A DNA stretch of 64,000 bases from Roseiarcus sp963835885 (GCA_963835885.1 CAWIHF010000006.1:140469-204468); one strand, 5' to 3'; numbered from the stretch's first letter, positions 48,563-60,751 are shown. A program made the numbers and translations. The notes: a model not told the origin generated them from the sequence alone.

Positions 48563-49519
48563 ATGCTGCATCTGCTGCGCCGCTACGGGACGTTGATTGG
48601 CTTCCTCGCCGTCATCGTCTTTTTTGGGTTCAAGCTGCCCGGCACGTTCCTCACGTCCCGCAATCTCCTCAACATCACCCAACAGATGAGCATGCTCGCC
48701 GTCGTCTCCGCCACGATGACGGTGGTCATGGCGATGGGGGATTTCGATCTCAGCGTGGGCTCGATGGCGAGCCTCGCCGGAATTGTCGCAGCGCTTGTCT
48801 TCGTCGCAGGCGGCTCGTTCTGGATCGCCATACCGACCGCCCTCGCCTGCGGGCTCGCGGGGGGGCTGCTCAACGGCTTCCTTGTCGCATATGTGGGAAT
48901 CCTGCCGTTCATTGCGACACTTGGGACGTTGACGGTCTTCAGCGGCCTCGCGTTTTGGCTTTCAGGCGGCAAGACGATTTTCGGCTCGGCAATTCCCGCT
49001 TCATTCGGAGGCTTCGCGCGTGGAGGGATTCCCCTTGGTCCGGCCGCGATCACGGTTCCCAATCTGACGCTTGTCGCCCTCGGCGCGATGTCGCTGACCT
49101 GGATCTTCCTCGAACAGACCATCCACGGACGTCGACTCTATGCGATCGGCGGCAACGCCGAGGCGGCCCGGCTCGCTGGCGTACGAATCAAGCCGCTGAG
49201 GCTCGCGGCATTCGGTCTCTCGGGGCTGGGAGCCGCATCGGCCGGCTTGATGCTCGCGAGCCGCGTCGCCTCGGCCAACCCGACGCAAGGGGCAGGGCTG
49301 ATGCTCGACGCCATCGCAGCGGTCTTTCTCGGCATGACGATGAGCGAAGAAGGCCAGCCACGCGTGATCTTCACGCTGTTGGGCGTGCTGATGCTCGGCG
49401 TGCTCGGCAACGGGCTCACGCAGATCAATGTCAACTCTTATGTTCGCGAAATGATCACCGGCTCGATCATCATTGTCGCTGTTGCGGCAAGCAGCTTGGG
49501 GCGCGCCCGCGAGGGATAA
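48563..49519 (+). CDS. Sugar ABC transporter permease (RbsC-like)
   Basis: An intact 318-residue inner-membrane permease with about nine or ten hydrophobic segments. CUT2 hallmarks are the MGDFDLSVGSMASLAGIVAA block, GLLNGFLVAYVGILPFIATLG, and the IGGNAEAARLAGVRI cytoplasmic loop that couples to the ATPase. It completes the importer. The start at 48563 is set by the length of related proteins. Confidence 0.94.
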   Translation: MLHLLRRYGTLIGFLAVIVFFGFKLPGTFLTSRNLLNITQQMSMLAVVSATMTVVMAMGDFDLSVGSMASLAGIVAALVFVAGGSFWIAIPTALACGLAGGLLNGFLVAYVGILPFIATLGTLTVFSGLAFWLSGGKTIFGSAIPASFGGFARGGIPLGPAAITVPNLTLVALGAMSLTWIFLEQTIHGRRLYAIGGNAEAARLAGVRIKPLRLAAFGLSGLGAASAGLMLASRVASANPTQGAGLMLDAIAAVFLGMTMSEEGQPRVIFTLLGVLMLGVLGNGLTQINVNSYVREMITGSIIIVAVAASSLGRAREG

Positions 49520-50194
49520 GCGCGCCTTCAGCGGGCGCTGCAGTTAACCATCGAGAGCGGCGACCGACCGTCGGCGGCGACAAATGCTCCGGGAAAAGCG
49601 GCGTCGTTGTTAAGCCTTGGATATGACGGTCGATACAGAAAACGGATGCGTGGTCGCAGCGCTCGGCCTTAGCGCCAACGCCGCGGATCAGGCGAAGACG
49701 AGTTTCGGTATATTTCCCGACCCCCTCTCTGAGAGCCCGCGAAGCAGGCGTCTCGAAAGGCGCTCGTGGCCAGCGGGCATCCGCTTCGCCTGGCTCAGGC
49801 CGGGGCCCTATTGCCTTCGACAAAGGGCGGCAGACAGGGATGACGTCGGCGTCGGCGGCGGAGCTGCGGCTCAGGTTTCTCGAGGCGGCAAGGTCGATGC
49901 TCATCATCCGAATTCCAGAAAAGTTACCGATTTTCGCCGGACGGAAAGTCGGGAGAGAATTTTTTTTGGTCCTTCTTGCCCCGTAAAGCCCTGATAAGTC
50001 TGGAATCGACGTCACAAAAGGAAGTTAAAGGAAATGTTTGGAAGGGCTTTTCGGGCCTCCGTTGCCCGCAATCGCAACTCGACTGGGCTTGGTCGCCCAT
50101 CAGTGGCGCCTGGTTGAAGGCAGACGGCTTCTGCTTCGCCGAAAACCGTCCGCCGTTGAGCCTTACGCGAAGATTACAGTTAACTATGGGAAAA
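49520..50194. other. Intergenic gap, 675 bases, nothing recognised
   Basis: This separates the importer from the hemC end. It contains a run of eight Ts near 49961-49968 without an obvious stem before it, and short frames without family resemblance. No RNA gene, transposon end or repeat was identified. Confidence 0.4.
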
Positions 50195-51146
50195 TCAGCC
50201 GCCTCTCGGCAGAACGCCCGGCGGCAGCCGGGCCGCAAGCGTGCGTCCCGCCTCAGCGCCGATCCGCGCCGCCTCGGAGGGCGGCCCTTCCTGTTCGATC
50301 TCAAAACTCTCCGAACCGTCTGGGCGCAGCACCTGGCCCCTGAAATCGGAGCCGGCCCCCATCGAGGTGAGCGAGGCCCGCGATGGGCGTGCGGCAGGAG
50401 CCTTCGAGCTCGGCGAGAAAAGCGCGCTCGGCCTCGAGCGCCGAAACCGTGTCGGCGTCGGCGATAGTCGCCAGCGCGGCAAGCGTCCGGGCGTCGTTGC
50501 GCCGGGCCGTCAACGCGATGGCCCCTTGTCCGATGGCCGGGAGGAACCGGTCGACGCCGAGGGGCGCGCGAGCGCGATGAACGAGGCCGAGCCGCTTGAG
50601 TCCGGCCATCGCGAGGAGGGTCGCCCCGATCTCCCCAGCTTCGGCCTTGCGGAGCCGAGTTTCGACGTTGCCGCGCAGGAGCAGTGGCCGAAGGTCGGGC
50701 CGCAGGCGCAACGCCTGGGCCTGCCGCCTCAGAGAGGCCGCCCCCAGGCTCGCGCCCTGCGGCAGCCCCTCGATCGTGTCGGCGAACGACGAGACCAATG
50801 CGTCTCGCACGTCCTCCCGCGGCAGGAAGCCGGCGAGGGCGACGCCCTCGGGCAGCACGGTCGGCAGGTCCTTGGCCGAGTGGACGGCGGCGTCGATCTC
50901 GCCCGCCAGCAGCGCGGCGTCGATCTCCTTGGTGAACAGGCCCTTTCCGCCAGCCTCGGCCAACGGCCGGTCCTGGATCGTGTCGCCGCTGGTGCGGATG
51001 ATCCTGAACTCGATCCGTTCGACCTCCCACCCCAGCGCCTCCGAAAGGCGCTGTCGCGTCTCGTTCGCTTGTGCAAGCGCGAGCGGCGAGCCGCGCGTGC
51101 CGAGAGTGAAGGGTCGAAACGAGGACAAGGGCTTGCTCGGCGGCAT
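50195..51146 (-). CDS. hemC: Porphobilinogen deaminase (one frameshift)
   Basis: Hydroxymethylbilane synthase of about 317 residues, which polymerises four porphobilinogens in haem and chlorophyll synthesis. The N-terminal LGTRGSPLALAQA, the GKGLFTKEIDAALL and SAKDLPTVLPEG blocks, and the cofactor-binding Cys motif LEGSCRTPIAG are present. A frame change near 50345 joins GGRLRFQG to QVLRPDGSESFEIEQEG; the end is a Gly-rich tail. The gene is essential, so the break is probably an error. No haem genes are adjacent. Confidence 0.93.
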
Positions 51147-51488
51147 CCGGCCTCTATTCGAGCAATCGACCGCCCTGTCAAACTCGGAGCGGGCCCCGCG
51201 CCAGAGCCGAGTCCCTGCGTCAACCGGTCGCGTTGATTCGAGAGGCTCGAAACGGTTAGCTCTTCCCGTCGCGCCAAGAGTGGTTCAGGAGACGTGGCGG
51301 CTACAAACAGAAACGTTCAAGAATAGCTGGTGGTCAAAACTATGTGCAGTGTTTGAAAGCGGCCGGGACCGAAGGTTTCGGCCTTTTTGTTTCATAACGG
51401 CGGCGAAAAGGAATCTTGGCGGCGTCCGGAACGACCCGCCCGCTCCGGGCATTGTTTCCCGTTGCCCTTTGGAGTCGGGAGAGGTCGA
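51147..51488. other. Intergenic gap with a terminator and possible short transcript
   Basis: About 340 bases between hemC and the DUF2188-like gene. A plus-strand terminator lies at 51369-51391. The 90 bases before it hold no coding frame that I recognise, and the purine-rich stretch could be a small RNA, but there is no known family match. Confidence 0.4.
51369..51391 (+). terminator. Rho-independent terminator
   Basis: The stem GGACCGAA/TTTCGGCC with a short loop is followed by CTTTTTG, the classic arrangement. No recognised plus-strand gene lies immediately upstream. Confidence 0.55.
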
Positions 51489-51731
51489 ATGGCGACGATC
51501 GCCTACAGGGTTACGCGGGATGGCGACCAATGGTCGCTGAGCCGGGACGGGAAGCCCGCCGGCATGAGCTACCTCACCCAGGAAGCCGCCTTCGAAGTCG
51601 CGGTCGGCGAAGCGGGCGGCGACCTGAGGTCCGGCCACGATATCGTCATTCAGGTCAACGCCGCGACCGATCCCGCCGGTGCGCATGATCGCGGCGGCGA
51701 CCCTGTCGGGGCCGACGGATTCACGTCCTAG
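51489..51731 (+). CDS. DUF2188-like small protein
   Basis: An intact 80-residue soluble protein: a beta-hairpin start (MATIAYRVTRDGDQWSLSRD), an alpha helix (YLTQEAAFEVAVGEAGG) and a disordered tail. The fold resembles DUF2188-like proteins common in Alphaproteobacteria, of unknown function. A GGGAGAGG motif upstream supports the start. It precedes mgtC by 15 bases and may be co-transcribed with it. Confidence 0.6.
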   Translation: MATIAYRVTRDGDQWSLSRDGKPAGMSYLTQEAAFEVAVGEAGGDLRSGHDIVIQVNAATDPAGAHDRGGDPVGADGFTS

Positions 51732-51746
51732 CCATAGGCGGCGGGG

Positions 51747-52442
51747 ATGCCGGTCGAGTTGACCGCGGCGGGCGTCGGCCTACGGGTCTTGCTCACGGTG
51801 GTGGCCGCTTTGGCGCTGGGCTACGACCGGCCGTGGAGGGCCACCCGGCAGGCGTTCGAACGACCCTCCTCGTCGCGCTCGCGGCCTGCCTGGCGATGGT
51901 CCAGGCGAATTTGCTGATCAACACGGTCGGCAAGGCTCCCGAATTCATTTGTTACCCTCGATCTCATGCGCCTGCCGCTCGGCATCCTGACCGGCGTCGG
52001 CTTCATCGGCGGCGGCGCCATTCTGAAGCGCGGCAACTCGGTTTCTGGTCTGACGACTGCGGCGACGCTCTGGTTCATCACCGTGATCGGGCTTTGCTTC
52101 GGCGGCGGCCAACTCGGCATCGGAGCCGGCGGCGCCGTTCTCGGCTACCTCATTCTGCACGGACTGAAAGGGCTCGAGCGACGGTTAAGGCGGGAGCGTC
52201 ACGCCCAATTCAACGTGAAGTGGCGGCAGGACGCTTTCGACGTCGGCGCGGCGTTGGCGGCAATCGGGGCGGCGGGGGTCCGGGTCGCCAATTTCATTAT
52301 CAAGCGCAACGTCCTGGAGCGGGTGGCCGAATTGCGCTGCTCCGTGCGGCGGATGAGCCTCCCTGATGATCATAGCGTCCCTCCGGCCCTCGTTAGCTTC
52401 GCCGAGCGCGAAGGCGTCCTGGAATGGGAGTGGAAGGACTGA
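51747..52442 (+). CDS. mgtC: MgtC/SapB family membrane protein (frameshifted)
   Basis: A four- or five-helix membrane protein with a C-terminal domain, about 232 residues. Start MPVELTAAGVGLRVLLTVVA, then TLLVALAACLAMVQANLLIN in a second frame, and LGILTGVGFIGGGAILKRGN in a third. The GFIGGGAI motif is the MgtC signature. The C-terminal cytoplasmic domain (LERVAELRCSVRRMSL) is ACT-like. MgtC proteins regulate ATP homeostasis and magnesium or phosphate adaptation. Frame changes lie near 51830 and 51950. Confidence 0.88.
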
Positions 52443-52724
52443 TCGGGCCGATTCCACCCCTTGAATTGGAACTCCGGTTGCGGCGCGGCGTTTTCCATTT
52501 GCCGCGACCGGAGAGCCTTCCCCATGCCACCCGATGCGCCGCCAGCCCGCCGGAAAAAGAAATGGTCGGCGGAAGTGACCGCCCATTCCGATGCGCTCGA
52601 CCTCGAAGAAGGGGTCTTTACCAGAAGCGCGAGTGAAATCGCACGATCGCTGAAGCGGTCGGCGCAGGCGAGTAGTCGCCGCAAGACAACTCCGTTTCGC
52701 TCGGCCATGTCGATGCTTAATCTT

Positions 52725-53760
52725 AGCTCAATTCGCGTTAGATTGATATCATCATTTGGGCTCCTCCGCCGATGGCGGCATTGAGGCATGCTCGGGGCGT
52801 GGGATTGTGCTTGAGGCCGGCGAGGTGGAACCACCTGAGGTAGCTGTCGAGGTATTTTGTGGCAATGCCGCGACGGGGGCGCAGGAAGGTTTTGAGGCTC
52901 TCATGGCGACTGTTGACGGTCTGGATGTGTAATTCGCCGCGGACGCGTTCACCTTTCGACTGGTTGAGCGCTTCATGGCTGACGCCGAGGGCGGCGGCGC
53001 AAGGCGGGTAGACGTTATTGCCGTCGGTGACGAGCAAGGTGTCCTTACCCAGAATGGGCGCGAGCACCGGCTTGATGGTCTGGGCGGTCACGGCCGAGAG
53101 GACGGCGCTGATGGTGGCGCCGCTCCGGTCGGCGGCCACCAGGATCGGCGTCTGTTCGTCCGAAAGGCCGCGCTTGGCTGCTTTTCCGCCCCGCCTGCGA
53201 GCCTTGCGACCGAGGCGACGCTCGCCCTTACAGCTTGATAATATATAGGTTTCGTCGACTTCGACGATGCCGCTCAACAGGCGCGTGGGGTTCTTGGCGG
53301 CGCGCAGGAAGCGATGTCGCCAGCGGAACGCCGTGCTCACCGCCACCCCGCACCGCTCGGCCGAGGCGGCCACCGTCTCGCCCTCGCTCACCGCCTGACC
53401 AAAAAAGCCAGCGTTCTTTTCGCAATCGGGCCAGCGGCGATCCGGTCAGCGCATTGAAGCTCTGCGGCAATCCTTGCAGCGGAAACGGCGCAGGCCGTCG
53501 GTCGGCCCCCGCCCACCGACGCCCCGCCGCAGTGCGGACAGCGCCGCGCCTCGCCCAAGCGCTCCTCGATCGCCGCCGCCACCGCCGCTCTGGGCTGCCG
53601 GCCGGCCAGCACCGCCTCGAGCTCCTGGCGCTGCTTTGCCGTCAGACCGTCGATCTCCGCCAGCCACGCTCGAAACATCCCCTGATCCATCGCTATCCCC
53701 TGTCAATCCATAATAAATCGTAGCACAAACAGGCCACCTCAATCTAACGCTAATTGAGCC
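52725..53760 (-). mobile_element. IS1595-family insertion sequence with 7-bp target duplication
   Basis: Terminal inverted repeats are AGCTCAATTCGCGTTAGATT (left, from 52725) and, read inward from the right end at 53760, GGCTCAATTAGCGTTAGATT. The target word TAATCTT is duplicated at 52718-52724 and 53761-53767. The element is about 1,036 bases with one minus-strand transposase. IS1595 elements usually make 8-bp duplications; one base may be missing or altered here. Confidence 0.9.
52738..53690 (-). CDS. IS1595-family transposase (frameshifted)
   Basis: The N-terminus (MDQGMFRAWLAEIDGLTAKQ) leads to a zinc ribbon CPHCGG and the FRCKDC half in a second frame, then SFNALTGSPLARLRKERW, and from 53391 SEGETVAASAERCGVAVSTA with the DDE/N catalytic region: VEVDETY, LVTDGNNVYP and the later His-Lys-rich GERVRGELHIQTVNSRHESL. 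The reassembled length is about 315 residues. Frame changes near 53500 and 53400 break it. If these are sequence errors the element may still be active. Confidence 0.88.
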
Positions 53761-53887
53761 TAATCTTTATATCAACCGCGCCGGCCGGAACCTCCCGCCT
53801 CGGCGCAAGCGGACACTCGAGGCTGCGAAGGACAAGCTGCGCGAGCTGTTCGGGCGGCGTTCTCGACGTCCTTGCGGATCGATTTGA

Positions 53888-54359
53888 ACGAAGTCATGCG
53901 ACGGCCTTCGACGGCGTCGGCCTGTACGAGGAGCCACGGGCCGTGGCACGGCCGCGACCCGGCTCGTCGTGATCGGCTTTAACCCGACGGCGAGCCGGTC
54001 GCCGCGAGGCTCATCTCGCGGGCGCGGCTTTCATGTCCTGGTTTCTGAGCTTCACCGACCTCCGACGCGGATCCGCCGCCACGAACGGACCGCCGATTCG
54101 AACAAAGGCCGTGACTCCGCATTTCCATCCCGATGAGACGCAAGACAACCGCGAAATCGGGACGCGATGCCGATCCAGCAGCCGAGCAATCCGGTTTCGA
54201 TCCCTGAGCCCGACGTCGTGCGTACGCCTGATCCTGCGGGGCCGCCCGCAGGAGGTCCCGCGCAACCGCCCGACCGAGGTCGCACCGCCGCCGGGCGCCT
54301 AGGGGAATGTACGTTGGGGGCGAACCTTTCATCCGCGATCGTCGCGGAGGAGAAGCAAA
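53888..54359. other. Intergenic gap, nothing recognised
   Basis: About 470 bases between the DUF3175 end and the oxidase gene. Short frames are arginine-rich and not convincing. The final 20 bases hold the GGAGG of the next gene. Confidence 0.4.
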
Positions 54360-56147
54360 TGAGCCAGACAGTTGGAGATTTTGTTGTCGAGCGCCTGCAC
54401 GCATGGGGCGTACGCAAGATATTCGGTTATCCAGGCGACGGCATAAACGGGGTGATCGAGGCCCTGAACCGGGCGGACGGCAAGATCGAATTCATCCAGG
54501 CGCGGCACGAGGAGATGGCGGCCTTCATGGCGAGCGCTTACGCCAAGTTCTCCGGCGAGCTGGGCGTTTGCCTCGCTACCTCCGGACCAGGAGCGTCCCA
54601 CCTGATCACCGGGCTCTACGATGCCCGGATGGATCACATGCCCGTGCTCGCCATCGCGGGTCAGCAGGCGCGTAACGCGATGGGTGGACACTACCAGCAG
54701 GAGCTCGATCTTTGCAGCATGTACAAGGACGTCGCCGGCGCGTTCGTGCAGCAGGCGGCGGCGGCGCCGCAGGTGCGTCATCTCGTCGATCGCGCGGTCC
54801 GCATCGCGCTGGGTGAACGCCGCGTCACCGCGATCGTACTGCCGAACGACCTGCAGGAATCGACTTACGAAGACCCGCCGCGCAAGCATGGAACGGTGCA
54901 TTCGGGCGTCGGCTTCGCCAAACCGCGCACGACGCCGTTTGACGCGGACCTTCGCCGCGCCGCCGACTTGCTGAACGCTGGGGAGAAAGTTGCAATCCTG
55001 GTCGGCGCTGGCGCCCTCGGCGCAACCGACGAAGTGATCGCCGTCGCCGAGAAACTGCGCGCCGGAGTCTGCAAGGCGCTGCTCGGCAAGGCCGCCCTTC
55101 CGGACGACCTCCCCTATGTTACCGGGTCGATCGGACTTCTCGGCACAAAGCCGAGTTATCGACTGATGACCGAATGTGACACGCTGCTGATGGTCGGCTC
55201 GGGCTTCCCCTATTCGGAGTTCCTGCCCGAAGAGGGGCAGGCGCGCGGCGTGCAAATCGACATTGCGCCCGAGATGCTGTCGCTTCGCTATCCGATGGAG
55301 GTCAATCTGGTCGGCGACGCCAAGGAGACCCTGAAGGCGCTGCTGCCGCTCATCAACCAGAAGGCCAACGGCGCCTGGCGCGACGCGATCGAGGGCGAAG
55401 TCAAGCAATGGTGGAAGACGCTGGAAACACGCGCGATGCAGCCGGCCAATCCGGTCAATCCGCAACGGGTGACCTGGGAGCTGTCACCGCGCCTGCCCGA
55501 CGGCGTGATCGTGACGAGCGACTCGGGCTCCTGCGCCAACTGGTACGCCCGCGACCTCAAGATGCGCCGCGGCATGATGGGCTCGCTGTCGGGTGGCCTT
55601 GCCTCGATGGGAGCGGCGGTGCCCTATGCGATCGCCGCCAAATACGCGCATCCGGAGCGGCCGGTCATCGCGCTCGTAGGCGACGGCGCCATGCAGATGA
55701 ACAACATGGCCGAACTCATCACCGTCGCCAAATACTGGCGCAATTGGGCGGACAAGCGCTGGATCGTCTGCGTGTTCAAAACGAGGACCTCAACCAGGTC
55801 ACCTGGGAGCAGCGGGTCATGGAGGGCGATCCGAAGTTCGAGGCGTCGCAGGACATCCCCAACGTCCCCTATCACAGGTTCGCAGAGTTGATCGGCCTCA
55901 AGGGCATCTACGTCGACAAGCCCGAGAGAATGGGGGCGGCATGGGACGAGGCGCTGGCCGCCGATCGCCCCGTCGTGCTCGAGGTCAAGACTGATCCCGA
56001 GGTGCCGCCGCTGCCGCCGCACATCTCGCTCGAAGAGGCGAAGAAATTCACCGAGACGCTGATCAAAGGCGACCCGGACGAGGGACGCGTCGTCAAGGGC
56101 GCCGCGCGCCAGCTTCTGAGTTCGATTTGCCGGGCGGGAAGGACTAG
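54360..56147 (+). CDS. ThDP-dependent pyruvate oxidase-like protein (two frameshifts)
   Basis: A three-domain enzyme of about 595 residues in the pyruvate oxidase/acetolactate synthase family. The start MSQTVGDFVVERLHAWGVRK has GGAGG eleven bases upstream. The activating Glu lies in ARHEEMAAFMASAYAK; the FAD-type middle domain has GSGFPYSEFLPE; and the ThDP motif runs GDGAMQMNNMAELITVA. A frame change near 55780 leads to NEDLNQVTWEQRVM, and another near 56125 restores the C-terminal LPGGKD-like end (TAG at 56145). Related proteins oxidatively decarboxylate pyruvate to acetate, but substrates vary. Confidence 0.88.
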
Positions 56148-56238
56148 TTCATATCGGCTGGAGCATCTTCTTCGGCTGAAGCGAGAATTGGCGGATCGGC
56201 GCCAACGCTGACGTTCCGCAGCAGTCGCTGCTCAGCCG

Positions 56239-57816
<1,578 letters not shown>

Positions 57817-57965
57817 CGGTTCAGGTTGTCCGGAGAGGTCGGCGCTTACTTAATGCGGACCGACCGCCAAGGGAAGGGCGAGACACCAAACGCCAACCAA
57901 ACGCCCATGCCCAATGCGCATCCCTCTATCTGGAAAAGGCTGTATAGACTGAGCGAATCAAAGCG

Positions 57966-59513
57966 ATGGTTTCGCCATCATCCATGAGCTTCCTGGAAGG
58001 CCTGCAAGAAATGCTCGATCGCCCGACCACTCGCGAAGGCTGGCTCGCCCGCGCCGCAAAGCTCAAGATCGAAGGCCGCGCCTTCATCGGCGGCGCCTAC
58101 GTTAGCGCCCTCGACGGCGCGACCTTTGCAAAAACCTCGCCGATCGACGGCAAGGTCTTCGCCCAAGTCGCCGACTGCGGCGCGGACGACGTCGATCGCG
58201 CGGTCAAGGCGGCGCGCGCCGCATTCGAGAGCGGCGTCTGGCGCGACGCGGACCCCCAGCAGAAGAAGAAGGCGTTGCTGCGATTCGCCGAACTCATCCG
58301 CGAGAATGCCGAGGAAATCGCGCTTCTGGAGACGCTCGACGTCGGGAAGGTCATTGCGAATTCCCTGGCGGTGGACGTCCCCTTCTGCGCCGATTGCATT
58401 CAGTACTACGCCGAGCTCGCCGACAAGCTCTACGACGAGGTCGCCCCACTTGGGGCGCATGACGTCGCGATGGTGCGCAAGGAGCCGCTCGGCGTGGTCG
58501 GCGCGATCGTGCCGTGGAACTATCCGCTCATCATCGCAGCCTGGAAGCTCGGGCCCGCGCTGGTCGGGGGCAATTCGGTGATCCTGAAGCCGGCGGAGCA
58601 GTCGCCGTTCGGCTCGCTCTTTCTCGGGCGCCTCGCAAGGGAAGCGGGGTTACCGGACGGCGTATTCAACATCGTGCCGGGTTTCGGTGAGAAGGCGGGC
58701 AAGCCGCTCGCTCTCCATCCGGACGTCGACATGATCGCCTTCACTGGATCGACGGAGGTTGGCAAGCTGATGATGGTTTACGCCGGCCAGAGCAACATGA
58801 AGCGGGTGGCGCTCGAGTGTGGCGGCAAGTCGCCACATGTAGTGATGCCCGACGCCGATCTCGACGCCGCCGCGGAGGCGATCGCCTGGGGCATTTACTA
58901 CAATCAGGGCGAAACCTGCCATGCCGGCTCGCGGGTGTTGGCGCACGCTTCAGTCCGGGAGGCCCTGGTTGAGAAGATCGCCGAGACGCAGACGGCGCAA
59001 ATCCCGCTTGGCCATCCGTTCGACGCGGGCGCGCAGCTCGGCGCGATGGTCGAGGAGCGGCAGATGGAGCGCGTGCTGAGTTACATCGAACTCGGCATCA
59101 AGGAGGGCGCGCGCGTCGCGCACGGGGGGAAGCGGGCGCTCGCCGAAACGGGCGGTTTCTACATCGAGCCAACCATTCTCGACGGCGCGACCAATGCGAT
59201 GCGGATCGCCCAGGAAGAGATCTTTGGGCCGGTCGTCGTCATCATCCCGTTCGAGACGGAAGCAGAGGCCGTGCGGCTCGCCAACGACACGAGCTTTGGC
59301 CTCGCGGCGGCGGTATGGACGCGCGATATGGGCGTTGCGCATCGCCTGACCCGGGCGATTCGCGCCGGCACCGTCTGGGTCAACACTTACGACCGCTCTT
59401 CGCTGACGACCCCGTTTGGCGGCTTCAAGCAATCCGGTTTCGGTCGGGATCGTTCGCCGCATGCGATCGACAAATACGTGGACTTCAAGACGATTTGGAC
59501 CAACTATCGGTGA
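57966..59513 (+). CDS. NAD(P)-dependent aldehyde dehydrogenase (PuuC/betaine-aldehyde type)
   Basis: An intact 515-residue aldehyde dehydrogenase. NAD binding and catalysis are shown by WNYPLIIAAWKLGPALVGGN, the FTGSTEVGKLM loop, the general-base Glu in LECGGKSPHVV and the nucleophilic Cys in NQGETCHAGSRV. The closest look is to gamma-aminobutyraldehyde or betaine-aldehyde dehydrogenases. It is followed by a LysR regulator and an MttB-like gene, suggesting oxidation of an aldehyde from amine catabolism. An alternative start is the ATG at 57984. Confidence 0.93.
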   Translation: MVSPSSMSFLEGLQEMLDRPTTREGWLARAAKLKIEGRAFIGGAYVSALDGATFAKTSPIDGKVFAQVADCGADDVDRAVKAARAAFESGVWRDADPQQKKKALLRFAELIRENAEEIALLETLDVGKVIANSLAVDVPFCADCIQYYAELADKLYDEVAPLGAHDVAMVRKEPLGVVGAIVPWNYPLIIAAWKLGPALVGGNSVILKPAEQSPFGSLFLGRLAREAGLPDGVFNIVPGFGEKAGKPLALHPDVDMIAFTGSTEVGKLMMVYAGQSNMKRVALECGGKSPHVVMPDADLDAAAEAIAWGIYYNQGETCHAGSRVLAHASVREALVEKIAETQTAQIPLGHPFDAGAQLGAMVEERQMERVLSYIELGIKEGARVAHGGKRALAETGGFYIEPTILDGATNAMRIAQEEIFGPVVVIIPFETEAEAVRLANDTSFGLAAAVWTRDMGVAHRLTRAIRAGTVWVNTYDRSSLTTPFGGFKQSGFGRDRSPHAIDKYVDFKTIWTNYR

Positions 59514-59689
59514 GGCCGACGGCGCTTGATGTGGTGCGGACGAAAATCGCGGGGCCATTTCTCGTTGGATTGCTTGGGATTGCTTGGCGGAATCGTGTTG
59601 TCCGACGGGGCCCCGATGCGTTATGAGATCAAGTTGAACGCGCTGGCGATGACACGCGGGATGAGGCTCGTGCGGCGCGGGGAGGACAG

Positions 59690-60656
59690 ATGGATCGCAA
59701 ATGGTTGCCGCTGAACGCGCTGAGAGCGTTCGAGGCGGCTGGGCAACACCTCAGCTTCACCGCCGCGGCCAACAGTCTCACGGTTGCCCAGAGCGCGGTC
59801 AGCCGACACGTCATCGTGCTTGAGAATTTTCTTGGCGTCGCGCTGTTCGAACGCCGTCCGCAGCAGCTTGTCCTGACCGAAGCCGGACGGCATATTCTGC
59901 CGGTCGTGTCGAAATCGTTCGACCGCATCGACCAGGCGCTCGGGGAAGTCATAAAGGAAAAGGGCCGGCCGAAGCGCGTATTGAAGGTCGCGCTGCCGAC
60001 CTCCTTCGCCCATCGGCTGGCGATCCCGATTTTGCGCGACTTTCGTGCCGAGAACGCCGGAATCTCACTCGAGATTGTCTCCAAGCCGACGACCGGGCCG
60101 GAGGTGGACGGCGACATCGACATCGCCATCGTCTATTCCGAGCCGCGCGTTACCGACGCCATCCACGATCTTCTCTGGATGGTGCGCTCCACCCTGCTGT
60201 GCAGTCCGAAGCTTCTCGAATTCGATCGACTCCAGCGATCCGGCCAAGCTTGTCGCCGCGAGCGACCTTCTTCATCTCAAGATCGACGGGCGGCCGCGCC
60301 ACTTCTTCTGGGAAATGTTCGTCCGCTCGATCGGGCGGCCGGACATCGCCGTCGATCGGGGTCTGGTATTCGACACCCAGCAGCTCGCCGCCCAATATGC
60401 GATGAGCGGCGACGGGCTCGCGCTGCTCGATCCACTGCTTTTCCATGAGGAGATCAACGCCGGCCGTCTGGTGCGCCCGTTCGATCTCTGGATCGACGAA
60501 GGCTACGGCTATTATCTGACGACCCATCCGGAGGATCTCAGCAACGAGGCGGTCGCCCTGTTCCGCTCGTGGTTGATTGCCCGCTTTTCCGCCAGCCGCG
60601 CGGCCGAGGCCGAAGCCGCCGCGTCCGAGCCGCCGAAGCTGCGCGCCGCCAAATAG
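59690..60656 (+). CDS. LysR-family regulator, GcvA-like (one frameshift)
   Basis: A LysR-type activator of about 322 residues. The N-terminal helix-turn-helix reads NALRAFEAAGQHLSFTAAAN and LTVAQSAVSRHV, typical of the GcvA/betaine-regulator branch. The effector domain begins LKVALPTSFAHRLA, and the second half (DTQQLAAQYAMSGDGLALLD) is in the next frame after a change near 60222. It probably controls the aldehyde dehydrogenase or the MttB-like gene on either side; both point the same way. Confidence 0.9.
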
Positions 60657-60751
60657 GCGTGCAAATTGTCATGTCTCGATGCAAATTTAGCGCGATGCCG
60701 ACGTCTGCTGCCGGGCTAGCCTGACGCCCATCTGTGAATCCAGAGGAACTC

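Larger units (their letters stand above)
52524..53887 (+). pseudogene. DUF3175 gene disrupted by an IS1595-family element
   Basis: The 5' part encodes KKKWSAEVTAHSDALDLEEG and then FTRSASEIARSLKRSAQASS with MSMLNL, and the 3' part resumes exactly as NLYINRAGRNLPPRRKRTLE and AAKDKLRELFGRRS after the element, with a TGA at 53885. Joined, it gives a DUF3175 protein of about 110 residues, a family of unknown function often found near stress genes. The 1.0-kb insertion at 52725-53760 separates the halves. GGAGAG lies before the ATG at 52524. Confidence 0.9.

Noticed and set aside
49470..50015. 181-codon minus-strand frame after the permease gene
   Set aside because: Partly antisense to the permease, no motif and no binding site; treated as non-coding.
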